17,199 nucleotides of DNA from CAYTQK01 sp964439745 (GCA_964439745.1 CAYTQK010000037.1:1-17199), one strand, 5' to 3'; positions 1 through 7,915 are shown, numbered from the stretch's first letter. Notes: generated by a model not told the origin, from the letters alone. Translations and numbers: made by a program.

Positions 1-114
1 TGAAATATCTAATAATTCGAGAAAATTTGCGCGCTGATCCCATAAATAATGCAGGAAAAAAACAATAATGAAAATGGCGACAATATTTTGAGTGAGTTTT
101 TTTAATTTACCCAT
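1..114 (-). CDS. N-terminus of a membrane protein, cut by window edge
   Basis: An open frame of 38 codons runs from an ATG (complement of 112-114) off the left end of the window. It starts MGKLKKLTQN, followed by a hydrophobic stretch of about 15 residues (IVAIFIIVFFLHYLW), then a charged segment and LELLDIS. A short basic N-terminus before a first membrane span, and then an 'LELLDIS'-type segment, is how many lysylphosphatidylglycerol-synthase-like/flippase-like multi-pass proteins begin. Such proteins often sit beside glycosyltransferase genes, as here. The family assignment is inference from 38 residues. The gene follows the asparagine-synthetase-like gene by 65 bases on the same strand and probably belongs to its operon. 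The Shine-Dalgarno is weak (GCGAG about 5 bases upstream). Confidence 0.55.
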   Translation of the reverse strand, partial: MGKLKKLTQNIVAIFIIVFFLHYLWDQRANFLELLDIS

Positions 115-179
115 ATCGACTCGCCCGCAGGGTGAATTTTTTTCGATATATAATAGATTAAAATTTCATAAACAGCCGG

Positions 180-2093
180 TTACACTATATCTCTTTGTTT
201 GTTCGCAATGCCGGCAAAACCGGCATAGGTAAGCAAAAGCCCGATTGTTTGCGAGGCGATATGATCAACCGTAAGAAGTTTGCGGAATAAATGCTCGGCA
301 AATTTGGGCCGCAGAAGATTGTCTATATATTTCTGGTTGTATGGAAATGGCAGGTGTTTTAATAATATATTGACTTCATTTTTCAGCTCCGAGGCATACC
401 ACTGGTCTATCGGAGACGCTACCGGAGAGCGTTTTTCCTGATAAATTATCTCATGGGGCAAAAGATTTTTTTCCTCCACCATTCGTACCAGGATATATTT
501 ACCGGCAGAAATCGGCAATCGGGTTTGAGCCGGTCGCAACATCTGCTCGGGCAGCTGGTTGGCGAAGCTTATCATACCCGGATGGAAATAAGGTGAATTA
601 ATTACCATGCCGGCAAAATTGGAACTGCCTTCCAGTTTTGTTCTGTTTAAACCGGGCATACTTTTTCCATGATAGGCCAGTCTGGTAAAAGACAAATGTT
701 CCAGCCCCGCGGAAAGTTCATCCAGAATTTCTTCAATATTGTTTTCCTGAGGTGGCGGTGCGCCGCGCAGTCGTTTGAGCGTCAATTCATCAAAAACCCT
801 GTAGGCGATGTGCCCGCGGGTGGGCATTTTACGCCCCCAGATCGTCAGGTAGTTTCTGCCCACCCGATAGACATGGCCAAGATGTTTTTCGAAAAACCAT
901 GGTTTGCTGAGCAAGAGCAAAAAATTGAGCAGCACCGGCGGTATGTTCCCGGCCTTTTCAAACAACCGCGCCCGACGGTAAACATTGGGATATCCCATGA
1001 ATATCCCGTCACAGCCGTCACCGGTAAAACAATATTCAATGCCATCCGCCCGCATGGCCGCGCACGCCCGGGCTGTCTGGATCGGGTAATGCGCCTGGCT
1101 GGCCGTTTGATTGAAAATGAAGGCGTAGTCCTCCAGGCCTTTCCGGATCATCTCTTTTGAAATCGGAACCCACTTGTGGGTAATACCGGCAAAGGAAGCC
1201 AGCAGATCGGTATATTTCTGGTTATAATAAGAGTCTTTGAACTGAAAGGAATAGGTGGTGACGTCCCGGCCGAGTCGCTTTAAAACCGAGGCAATAAGTG
1301 CTGAATCCAGACCTCCCAGCAGTACCCCGATTTTGCCGCCGGCAGGAAGTTGTTCCTCAATGGCGGTAATGAAGATGTCGTATAAATGATCAATCAGTTT
1401 TTCTTCGCTGCAATGATTAAAATCGATTGACGACAGCCTGGTATCCCAGACCTGGTTTTTCTTTATTTCATGATACTCAACTTTTCCTTGACACCATTTT
1501 AGCATCTTTCCTTTTTCAAGGGTTTTAATCCCTTTATAGGGTGTCCTTTCCCAGGGCAAAAAATCGTAGCTTAAAAGAAAATCTTCCAGGCTGCGGTCAA
1601 TTTCCAGCTCATCTCCCAGCGCCAGCCCGGCCGCCGCCAGTGACGAAGAAAAAATCAGCCTGTCTCCATCGTGATAATAAAAAAGTCTTCTTAAACCATA
1701 GGGATCACCGGCAAGAAATATGGCGTTTTCTGACTTATCAAACACACATAGGCCATAATAACCGATAAGCCCGTCTAAAAACGACGTTTTCTTCTCATGG
1801 TATCTGGACAACAGCATACCGGCTGTTGCATGGGGATTGTCCAGGGACGCACCGGAAGCAAGGGCTGAGTCTGCTGAATTCAAAAAATGGCCGATGAAGA
1901 TCAAAACAACTTGGGAATCCGTTGCCAGGCCGATGATCGGCCCTTTATCGGAAAGTACGGCGCAGGTGAGATTTTTTATGCCTGTGTTTAAAAATTGAGC
2001 CTCGGAAGAGAACTTTTCCGTAAAGAACGCCACCGGCGCGTCGATTACATCTGTCTTATTATCGTTTGAAATGTTCCCGATAATCAGATTCAT
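180..2093 (-). CDS. Asparagine synthetase (AsnB)-like protein with altered active sites
   Basis: A protein of 637 residues with the two-domain layout of glutamine-hydrolysing asparagine synthetases. A class II amidotransferase-like domain (about 1-205) contains a DPYGLRRLFYY segment (130-140) matching the conserved D-x-x-G-x-R-x-L-Y block. A synthetase domain (about 230-600) contains a PP-loop-like GVLLGGLDSA (256-265) and a TGDGCDGIFMGY block (358-368). Two signature residues are absent. There is no Cys at position 2, the N-terminal nucleophile for glutamine hydrolysis (the protein starts MNLIIGN). The PP-loop reads LGGLDS instead of SGGxDS. It may therefore use ammonia or another nucleophile, or have another ligase role; asparagine synthesis should not be assumed. 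The start is supported by TGAGGA 8 bases upstream. It lies 33 bases after the glycosyltransferase gene, so it is probably part of a glycan-modification operon. Confidence 0.85.
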   Translation of the reverse strand: MNLIIGNISNDNKTDVIDAPVAFFTEKFSSEAQFLNTGIKNLTCAVLSDKGPIIGLATDSQVVLIFIGHFLNSADSALASGASLDNPHATAGMLLSRYHEKKTSFLDGLIGYYGLCVFDKSENAIFLAGDPYGLRRLFYYHDGDRLIFSSSLAAAGLALGDELEIDRSLEDFLLSYDFLPWERTPYKGIKTLEKGKMLKWCQGKVEYHEIKKNQVWDTRLSSIDFNHCSEEKLIDHLYDIFITAIEEQLPAGGKIGVLLGGLDSALIASVLKRLGRDVTTYSFQFKDSYYNQKYTDLLASFAGITHKWVPISKEMIRKGLEDYAFIFNQTASQAHYPIQTARACAAMRADGIEYCFTGDGCDGIFMGYPNVYRRARLFEKAGNIPPVLLNFLLLLSKPWFFEKHLGHVYRVGRNYLTIWGRKMPTRGHIAYRVFDELTLKRLRGAPPPQENNIEEILDELSAGLEHLSFTRLAYHGKSMPGLNRTKLEGSSNFAGMVINSPYFHPGMISFANQLPEQMLRPAQTRLPISAGKYILVRMVEEKNLLPHEIIYQEKRSPVASPIDQWYASELKNEVNILLKHLPFPYNQKYIDNLLRPKFAEHLFRKLLTVDHIASQTIGLLLTYAGFAGIANKQRDIV

Positions 2094-2126
2094 GTTTTAT
2101 TCCTCAGTTTCAAGTCAAAGCGGCGT

Positions 2127-3104
2127 TTAATCGTCCGGCTCCTTTAAAAAAGAGATATCACAAATGAAATTCTGGCCGGACGTCGACCACAGGTTCAGGC
2201 AAATCCAGCAGGGCAGTAATAAAAAAAACAAAGGCGATGTCAGCAAAGAGGCGAAAAGCGCCCTTTTTTTGATTTTTTCCGGCAGGGACAGGGACGCGAT
2301 CTTCCGGAACAGCCCCATATAAAGGCGCGGCAACAGGCGCAGAAAGCAGGGCCGGGAAAGGTTTCCGGCATAAACAGTGATACGGTTAAAGCTGACCCGG
2401 ATAAATTTTTTAAACTGAACGATGCCGGCCTGCTGAACTGGGCGCTGGTTGTGATAAAGGATGGCGGCGGGTTCAAAGCAGAGGCGCCAGCCTTTTGCCA
2501 GCAGCCGCAGTGATAAATCCAGGTCTTCGCAGTAGGCGGTGCCGCCCCAGAGGTCCTCGGCAAAGGGTGGCTCATCCCCCAGGGCGGCGCGACGCACAAA
2601 ACAGCCGCCGCCGCTTAAAAAGGCGGTTCGGCAACGATCCATGGTTACTTCCCGGTATTCCGCAAAACCGTATCGGTTCAGAAAATAGCCATATCCGCCG
2701 GCCGGGCGCTGCCCTTGAAGAAAAGCTTTTGTTTCCATTATCCACGGCATGATCATATTGCAGTTGAGTCCCCCCACAAGCGGGTCCCGATCAAGGGCAT
2801 CCAGGCCGGCCGCGATGAAGCGTTCATCCAGCACGGTATCGGCATTGATAAAAACAAGCACCTCCCCGCTTGTGCGACCGGCGGCGATATTATTGCTCCT
2901 GGAAAAGCCGACATTCTCACCCTGTATAAGTTGTATCCAGGGATAATACTTCTCTATCCAGGCAGCCGTACCGTCAAGGGAACCGTCATCCCGCAGAATC
3001 ACCTCCATTTCATGATCGCCGGTTGACTGCCGTGCCAGGCTCGGCAACAACAGGCCCAGATCAGCCAGGTTGTTATAGGCGGAGATAATCACGCTGGCTT
3101 TCAC
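2127..3104 (-). CDS. Family 2 glycosyltransferase
   Basis: A protein of 325 residues with a GT-A fold glycosyltransferase domain. It starts MKASVIISAYNN (GTG start) and has a DDGS nucleotide-binding motif (about 39-42), an INADT metal-binding motif in place of DxD (about 86-90), a GGGCFVRR segment, and an EDLDLSLRLLAKGW block typical of rhamnosyltransferase-like GT2 enzymes. A hydrophobic stretch near the C-terminus (LLTSPLFFLLLPCWICL) may anchor it in the membrane. I chose the GTG at 3104 because GGAGG lies 5 bases upstream. An in-frame GTG at 3116 would add four residues (MEVK) and lie on top of that Shine-Dalgarno. The Shine-Dalgarno sits in the last codons of the upstream gene and the start is 2 bases after its stop, so the two are translationally coupled. 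The donor and acceptor sugars cannot be read from sequence. Confidence 0.9.
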   Translation of the reverse strand: MKASVIISAYNNLADLGLLLPSLARQSTGDHEMEVILRDDGSLDGTAAWIEKYYPWIQLIQGENVGFSRSNNIAAGRTSGEVLVFINADTVLDERFIAAGLDALDRDPLVGGLNCNMIMPWIMETKAFLQGQRPAGGYGYFLNRYGFAEYREVTMDRCRTAFLSGGGCFVRRAALGDEPPFAEDLWGGTAYCEDLDLSLRLLAKGWRLCFEPAAILYHNQRPVQQAGIVQFKKFIRVSFNRITVYAGNLSRPCFLRLLPRLYMGLFRKIASLSLPEKIKKRALFASLLTSPLFFLLLPCWICLNLWSTSGQNFICDISFLKEPDD

Positions 3105-3106
3105 CT

Positions 3107-4150
3107 TTACCTCCACCAGCTTCTGATCACAATTTTGGCAAAGTTAAGACCGTAGAGCCAGTTGCGGCCCTTTTTGCTTTCGCCGTGTTTGCGTTTCAGT
3201 ATGGTAATCGGCGCTTCGCAGATGTTAAAGCCGCTCTTGGCCGCGTTGATGATCAGTTCGCTGGTGTGGAACTGGTCTTCATCCAGGGGGACGCGGCGAA
3301 CCACGTCCATTTTAAAGGCTCTGAAGCCGCTGGAGGGGTCGGTGATGGCAAGACCGGTGAGACGGTTGATGACAAAGCTGAAAAAATAGACCCCGGCCAG
3401 CCGGAACAGGCTGTCTTTTTCCCTGGAGCCGATGATCCGGGAACCGATGACGATGTCGCATTTTTCTTCCAGCAGGGGAGCAAGCAGGGTGGGGATTTCA
3501 TCCGGGTTGTGCTGGCCGTCGGCATCCATGGTGATGCATATATCAATATCCGCGTGCCGCAGAATATCGTAGCCCAGCCGCAGAGCTGCCCCGCCGCCCC
3601 TGTTGATGGGGCTGCGCACCGCGAAGGCGCCGGTGGCAAGGGAACAATCGCATGTTTTGTCTTCGCTGCCGTCATCGATGACCACCACGCCCAGTCGCAT
3701 TCCTTTGACTTCTTTGGGAATGCGTGGCAGCACTTCTAATAGATTGTCCTCTTCGTTATAAGCCGGGATGATTACGGCCACATCGCATTCGGCCAGATCG
3801 TTGCGGATTTTGTCAAGGTAATCGGAGATCCCCACGGCCCGGACAAAACGGTCAAATTGATACTTTTGCCTGAGAAAAGAGGTGCGCATCAGAATAACGG
3901 TAAACCAGAGGACAACCACGGCGAAAATAAGCAGGGCCAGCAGGCGGCCCCTTTCGGCGTCATCTAAGGCCAGCATGCGCTGGAGAATGTTAATAAGGTC
4001 GGGATTGAAAGCGAGGGCGAACAGAAACAGACCGGACAAGGCAAAAACAAAGAAGTTGGCCCGGTTCCACTTCTGGCCGCGAAAGATACGAAAGCTTAAG
4101 AGAAAAAGCACGATCCCCAAGATCATACCGAGCAGCCTGAGGTTGGACAT
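3107..4150 (-). CDS. DUF2304-GT2 fusion, dolichyl-phosphate mannose synthase-like
   Basis: A protein of 347 residues. The first 100 or so hold three hydrophobic spans (about 5-21, 33-50, 70-89) around an AFNPDLINILQRMLAL segment, the pattern of the DUF2304 membrane family. A polyprenyl-phosphate glycosyltransferase domain follows: VAVIIPAYNEEDNLLEV (124-140), VVVIDDGS (155-162), MDADGQHNPDEI (208-219), GSR (236-238), DPSSGFRAF (271-279), QFHTSE (293-298), and the basic RKHGESKKG (320-328) conserved in DPM1-like enzymes. It probably transfers a sugar from a nucleotide sugar to a polyprenyl phosphate at the inner face of the cytoplasmic membrane. DUF2304 is commonly a separate neighbouring protein; here it is fused. 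The start has AGGAG 8 bases upstream and a promoter further up. It is the first gene of the cluster running leftward. Confidence 0.9.
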   Translation of the reverse strand: MSNLRLLGMILGIVLFLLSFRIFRGQKWNRANFFVFALSGLFLFALAFNPDLINILQRMLALDDAERGRLLALLIFAVVVLWFTVILMRTSFLRQKYQFDRFVRAVGISDYLDKIRNDLAECDVAVIIPAYNEEDNLLEVLPRIPKEVKGMRLGVVVIDDGSEDKTCDCSLATGAFAVRSPINRGGGAALRLGYDILRHADIDICITMDADGQHNPDEIPTLLAPLLEEKCDIVIGSRIIGSREKDSLFRLAGVYFFSFVINRLTGLAITDPSSGFRAFKMDVVRRVPLDEDQFHTSELIINAAKSGFNICEAPITILKRKHGESKKGRNWLYGLNFAKIVIRSWWR

Positions 4151-4189
4151 ATGGTTTTCTCCTGATTTTTAGATTGTTGTATACCGTTT

Positions 4190-4218
4190 ATGTTAGTGGT
4201 AGGCAGGGCTTAAGTCAA
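4190..4218 (-). promoter_or_regulatory. Sigma70-type promoter for the glycosyltransferase cluster
   Basis: Read on the minus strand, TTGACT (complement of 4213-4218, 5 of 6 to the -35 consensus) is followed by exactly 17 bases and TAACAT (complement of 4190-4195, 4 of 6 to the -10 consensus). It lies about 40 bases upstream of the ATG at 4150, in an AT-richer stretch, and is well placed to drive the minus-strand cluster. Read by eye, with no experimental support. Confidence 0.5.
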
Positions 4219-4265
4219 TCGGATATAAGCTTAAATTGTTTTTTTTACGGGGTATTATGGATATC

Positions 4266-4697
4266 TTATTTTTCATCCTTATCTTTTTTGCGGTCAGTTT
4301 CCCGCATGACCTCCTTTGATACTTCTGATTCGGAGGCGATTCTGACCGGGGCGGATTCTTCAACCGGTTCGCCGGTGGATGGTCTGGAGGGATTTTTCGT
4401 CACGGCGGCATGGTAAGCGGGCGGTGCCGTGCCGTCCTTGCCGGTACCGAACCAGACGGTTTGATGGGGGAAGGGTATTTCGATGTCCCGTTCATCAAAG
4501 ACGCGCTTCATTCGTTCCAGGAAGACCCGCCGCTCAGGTTTTCCATGCGGGGATCAGTATCTTTTCGGGCACGTTCAGCCATGGTGTCCCCTGCGGGGCC
4601 AGGGTACCACCCGGATCATCATCTGTTCGCCATCCGGAACCATGGCGGCCAGACAGATTCCTCCCCGGATACGAATATTTCTGAAAAATTCAGTCAT
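4266..4697 (-). pseudogene. Decayed C-terminal remnant of an MscS-type mechanosensitive channel
   Basis: The last 81 codons (4266-4511) read MKRVFDERDIEIPFPHQTVW followed by FGTGKDG and a polar tail. The (K/R)-x-x-FDE-x-x-IEIPFPH-x-T block is the conserved end of the cytoplasmic domain of MscS-family channels. No complete gene is attached. The matching frame is open only back to a TGA at 4554-4556. Just upstream, the homologous-looking sequence continues in another frame (MAERARKDTDPRMENLSG, from the ATG at 4582), implying a one-base shift around 4520-4535. A further fragment containing MMIRVVPWP lies in the third frame (from about 4697). The pore-lining membrane helices are absent altogether. 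The remnant is read as a decaying pseudogene. A sequencing error could explain one shift but not the missing two thirds of the gene. Confidence 0.7.
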
Positions 4698-4937
4698 AAT
4701 GATTTGTTCTTCCCTCCCCACCGGAATCCTGGACCTGTCCCTGGCGCTTGTTTTAAGGCTGCCGGGTGCGGTATGTCCCGTTCCCGGCAGTCACGGCCCG
4801 GTTTTCAGCAGACTGTTTGACCGGGGGGCCGCGTATATTACGGGACTGGCTGACGGATATCAAGTTTTCTCGACAGGCATGCGGCTGCAATCGACAAGGA
4901 TCATGGCCTCGCCCGCGGCCTGGGCGCGTATTTGATA
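4698..4937. other. Intergenic stretch with no recognisable gene
   Basis: About 240 bases between the channel remnant and the stop of the esterase gene. All six frames are either short or, where open for 60 or so codons, give arginine/proline-rich translations with no motif that I recognise. It probably contains further decayed sequence of the channel gene, but I cannot show this. No terminator-like hairpin with a T-run is obvious after the esterase stop. Confidence 0.5.
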
Positions 4938-5873
4938 TTATCCGGGTCCGGCCATGCTGGAGATAAAGCAAAAGCTGTCATCGTCATTATCATCGTCATC
5001 GCCGCGGGCGACGGGGGTTTCCGGCGGAAGGGTTTCATCCGCCACGGCCAGCTGGTCGTAGATCTGATCCGCGATCAGCTGGTGGGCTTCGGTGGTGGGA
5101 TGGCGCTCGTCCCAGTACAGATATCCTTCGGCATTGCTGAAATTATCGGCGATGTCAAAATTGGGGGAGGTGTCGGTGACATTGGTAAATCCGTATTGCG
5201 CCGGGGCGGCCCGGACTTCGGCCTCAAATTCGTGCATGTCAACCGGGGTAATCGCTACCCCGGGATATGTTTGTGCCAGATCGCGCCGCAGTTCGTCAAG
5301 AGCGGCATTGAACGAATCGACATAAGCGCTTACCGCCGCTGCCTCGGCCGTGCCCTGATAATGGGGGGAGGCACCCAGATCGGGCAGGTTCAGTACCAGA
5401 AACCGCTCGGCCCCGAAATCGACCAGGGCTTCTATGGCCTGGCCGATATTGGCCACGGAATCTCCGGCATTCCCGGCGCCGCCCCGGTAATCATTGGCCC
5501 CGATCCAGATGGCAAAAAGGGTCTGGGCCGCGGGCGGCTGCCCGGAATTGATGACAAAATCCACCTGGTCCCGCAGGCCCGGCGGAATATGCCCGCTGGT
5601 CCTGGCCCCGCCGTAGGCGTAATCCTCCAGATCCGCGTCGAGCCGTGTTGTGTCGGCCAGGTATTCCACCCAGACCGGCCCGTTGGAAAAGCGGCCCTGG
5701 TAATAATATTCCGGGTCCGGGTAGTTCAGGCCGGTCTGGATGAATACGTTGCCGTTGTCAGAAAGGCTGTCGCCGAAGACAACCACCTTGTCGCTGGCCC
5801 GGGCCGTGCCGGCGGCCAGCGGGAAAACCAGTATCAGGAGCAGCAAAATTGTGCTGTTTTTACGGGTTTCCAT
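4938..5873 (-). CDS. Secreted GDSL/SGNH-family esterase or lipase with CFI-box-like C-terminus
   Basis: A protein of 311 residues. It begins with a signal peptide (METRK, a hydrophobic core at 8-22, probable cleavage after ARA at 24-26). Then come the SGNH blocks: VVVFGDSLSDNGN with nucleophile Ser36, AYGGA with Gly89, WIGANDY with Asn127, and WDERHPT with the Asp255/His258 pair. This is the layout of phospholipase/thermolabile-hemolysin-like hydrolases acting on ester bonds outside the cytoplasm. After the catalytic domain comes a linker with an acidic run (GDDDDNDDDS) and then FCFISSMAGPG. The Cys-Phe-Ile near the end resembles the CFI-box C-terminal signal of some proteobacterial exported proteins, but is shorter than usual. 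The start is fixed by AGGAGG 6 bases upstream; the frame is open further up (to 6122), but only as a shadow of the neighbouring gene. It begins 31 bases after the repeat-protein gene, so it is probably cotranscribed. Confidence 0.9.
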   Translation of the reverse strand: METRKNSTILLLLILVFPLAAGTARASDKVVVFGDSLSDNGNVFIQTGLNYPDPEYYYQGRFSNGPVWVEYLADTTRLDADLEDYAYGGARTSGHIPPGLRDQVDFVINSGQPPAAQTLFAIWIGANDYRGGAGNAGDSVANIGQAIEALVDFGAERFLVLNLPDLGASPHYQGTAEAAAVSAYVDSFNAALDELRRDLAQTYPGVAITPVDMHEFEAEVRAAPAQYGFTNVTDTSPNFDIADNFSNAEGYLYWDERHPTTEAHQLIADQIYDQLAVADETLPPETPVARGDDDDNDDDSFCFISSMAGPG

Positions 5874-5904
5874 GGGAATCCTCCTTTCTGATCCGTCAGA
5901 AAAA

Positions 5905-6441
5905 TCATTCCCCGGCCAGGTCCGCCCAGATCCGGGCCAGGGCGCGGCGCCAGCGGGGGGATTCAAAGGCCAGGCCGCGCCAAGGCGCGCCCGTCCGAAT
6001 CCGGGATTCCAGCACGCGCCAGGCCCGGGCGTGGTCAAAGTCGGTCCACATGGCGCCGGCCCGGTAGAGGTACTGGCAATCCCCGGTGGCCAGCAGGGCC
6101 CGGCCGCCCCGGTCAAAATCAAAGCACCGCCAGTAGGCCCCGGCGAAAAAAATATATGCCGCGTCGCCGGTGGCCAGGAGGGCCGTCAGCCCGGCCGCAA
6201 AGTCAAACCGCCGCCACTCCAGGCCGGCGTGATAGATGAACTTGGCGTTGTTGAGCCCGGCCAGGGCGGCCAGGCCGCGGTCATAGTCGAATTCCGGCCA
6301 CAGCCGGCCGGCCCGGAAAATATACTCGGCCGCGCCTAGAGCGGTCAGCTCGGCCAGGCCGCCGGCAAAATCAAACCCGCCGCCGCTTTTGCCGGCCTCG
6401 TAAATTTTTCGGGCGTTTTCGTCGGGGCGGGTCTCGTTCAT
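5905..6441 (-). CDS. Small protein of five 28-residue tandem repeats, function unknown
   Basis: A protein of 178 residues with no signal peptide or membrane span. Residues 10-149 are five back-to-back units of exactly 28 residues (10-37, 38-65, 66-93, 94-121, 122-149). The consensus is A-x-Y-I-[FY]-x-A-G-x-x-W-x-x-F-D-[FY]-x-x-G-L-x-A-L-x-x-x-G-[DN]. The first unit lacks the Trp and the last is divergent after FD. Each unit reads as two short helices joined by a W-x-x-F-D-Y turn, suggesting a small helical solenoid. The tail (150-178) is Arg/Trp-rich. I do not recognise the family. It lies 52 bases after the metallopeptidase/VWA gene and 31 bases before the esterase gene on the same strand, so it may serve the AAA+/VWA pair as adaptor or client. 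That role is inference. GAAGGG lies 5 bases before the ATG. Confidence 0.8.
   Translation of the reverse strand: MNETRPDENARKIYEAGKSGGGFDFAGGLAELTALGAAEYIFRAGRLWPEFDYDRGLAALAGLNNAKFIYHAGLEWRRFDFAAGLTALLATGDAAYIFFAGAYWRCFDFDRGGRALLATGDCQYLYRAGAMWTDFDHARAWRVLESRIRTGAPWRGLAFESPRWRRALARIWADLAGE
5995..6414 (-). repeat. Five 84-bp in-frame coding repeats
   Basis: The five 28-codon units of the repeat protein occupy consecutive 84-base blocks on the minus strand: 6331-6414, 6247-6330, 6163-6246, 6079-6162 and 5995-6078. They are conserved at the protein level (AG, W, FD and G positions) but differ considerably in DNA. They are therefore old duplications under selection, not a recent slippage product. 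Confidence 0.8.
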
Positions 6442-6493
6442 GGGATCCCTTCTTTTTGTATGGCTTTCCGCGGCGCTTTTTCCGCCGCCCCGG

Positions 6494-7915
6494 TTACAGG
6501 GCCATCACCCGGCCAAAGGGCGGGCGGAACGACCCGGACCGTTTTCCGGTGATGAGCCAGAGGGTCGGAAAATAGGGGCGCAGGGCGTCCAGGTCATAGA
6601 TCTCGCCGTCGGTCATAACCAGCAGGGTCTCGCCGTGGTGGCGCAGGTAGTCGTTGAACAGGGGGGCGAAAAAGGTGGCCCCGCGGCTGCCGGTCTGGAT
6701 ATAGCGCCAGTCCCCTTTTTGATAGAAAAAGTGCCCGGCCCGGCCGGTCAGCCGGGCCGGCCGGCCGGATTTGCAGGGCACAAACAGGTCCTGGTCAAGG
6801 CACAGCAGGTTGATCCGATAGTCCTCCAGCAGCTCCTCCACCGCGCCGAAAGCCGCCTCGATTTCACCCGGGGTGGCCGCCATGGAGCCGGACACGTCCA
6901 CCACGATGGTGACCAGGGGTTTGTGCTTGCGGTAGCGGCCGGGCGCGTAGATGCCGGCGTCGACAAACCGCCGGTTGGGCCGGGACAGGGCATAGTCCCA
7001 GCGGCTGCTCGGCATCACCTGGTCGGCCATGCTCCGCACGGCCTGTTTCCACTGGCGGCTCCGGGCGGGCAGGGGGGCCTGGATGAGGCTCCGCAGATCA
7101 GCGAAGAGGCGTTCTTCGGCGCCCTCCCCGCGCTGCTGAACAAAGTCCAGGAGGCGCTCGGCCTTGGTCCGGCAGCGCCGGTTGCGGTCGCTGCTGCCGA
7201 ACAGGTGGATGCCGGTGGGCAGGGGAGTGCCCCGGCCATCCACCAGGCGAAGTCCTTCCGCGGGCCGGGGGTCGTCCGGATCCGGGTTCTCGATTGTCCA
7301 GGGTTCCCCGCCCGTTAGGGGCGTCTCGCTTTCCAGCCCCTCCCCGACCGGCGGGGTCCGCGCTTCGGACCGGGCTTGCAGCCAGGCATAGACCTCTTCC
7401 CAGGTGACCTCGTCAAGGCCTGCCCGGCCCGGTTTCTTGCCTAAGGCCGGGGGGATTTCCGGCAGCCCCGGCGGCAGTACCAGGCTGGCCCGGGCGCCGG
7501 CTCCCTGGCGGGCGAAAAAGGTTCTCTGGTGGGCTTTTAAATAGGAATTGATGACCATGTCCTGGGCCAGGTTGCACAGGTGGGGATCCATGCCGGGCCG
7601 CGTCCGGTGCTCGTGATTCAGGACGACATGGAGCATTTCATGAATCAGCAGGCCGAGCAGTTCCTCGGCCGGGGTCTGGCGCACGAATGCCGGCTGGTAA
7701 TACAGGACCAGGCGCTGCCGGGATTCGGTCAGGGCCAGGGTGGGCACTCCCTCGTTGGCCGCCAGGGCCACGGTCTGGTAAAAATAGGAGGCAAAGCGGC
7801 TGCGCGACCAGAGCATTTCCAGGACGGCCGCCCATTTGACGGCGGCGGTCTTTGTCCCGGCGGCGCTGCCCGGTGCCGGGAGTGGGGCAGCAGATGGGGC
7901 GGGGATGGGGCTCAT
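6494..7915 (-). CDS. DUF2201-type protein: putative metallopeptidase domain plus VWA domain
   Basis: A protein of 473 residues. The N-terminal half has a zinc-metallopeptidase motif in LLIHEMLHVVLNHEHR (HEMLH at 92-96), followed by NLAQDMVINSYL (115-126), as in the DUF2201 putative metallopeptidase domain. A Pro/Glu-rich middle (about 145-235) leads to a VWA-like domain. Its MIDAS residues are all present: DVSGS (340-344), Thr414 in RGATFF, and Asp436 in VMTDGE. The start codon overlaps the stop of the AAA+ ATPase gene (ATGA), with GGAG 6 bases upstream, so the two proteins are made together. In-frame sequence continues upstream to 8179, but only as a shadow of the ATPase gene. MoxR-type ATPases paired with VWA proteins act as chaperone-like machines that mature or remodel other proteins. 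Whether this metallopeptidase domain cleaves anything is unknown. Confidence 0.9.
   Translation of the reverse strand: MSPIPAPSAAPLPAPGSAAGTKTAAVKWAAVLEMLWSRSRFASYFYQTVALAANEGVPTLALTESRQRLVLYYQPAFVRQTPAEELLGLLIHEMLHVVLNHEHRTRPGMDPHLCNLAQDMVINSYLKAHQRTFFARQGAGARASLVLPPGLPEIPPALGKKPGRAGLDEVTWEEVYAWLQARSEARTPPVGEGLESETPLTGGEPWTIENPDPDDPRPAEGLRLVDGRGTPLPTGIHLFGSSDRNRRCRTKAERLLDFVQQRGEGAEERLFADLRSLIQAPLPARSRQWKQAVRSMADQVMPSSRWDYALSRPNRRFVDAGIYAPGRYRKHKPLVTIVVDVSGSMAATPGEIEAAFGAVEELLEDYRINLLCLDQDLFVPCKSGRPARLTGRAGHFFYQKGDWRYIQTGSRGATFFAPLFNDYLRHHGETLLVMTDGEIYDLDALRPYFPTLWLITGKRSGSFRPPFGRVMAL

Noticed and set aside
5874..6122. N-terminal extension of the esterase frame
   Set aside because: It would overlap the repeat-protein gene and bury the signal peptide. 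The ATG at 5873 has an ideal AGGAGG.
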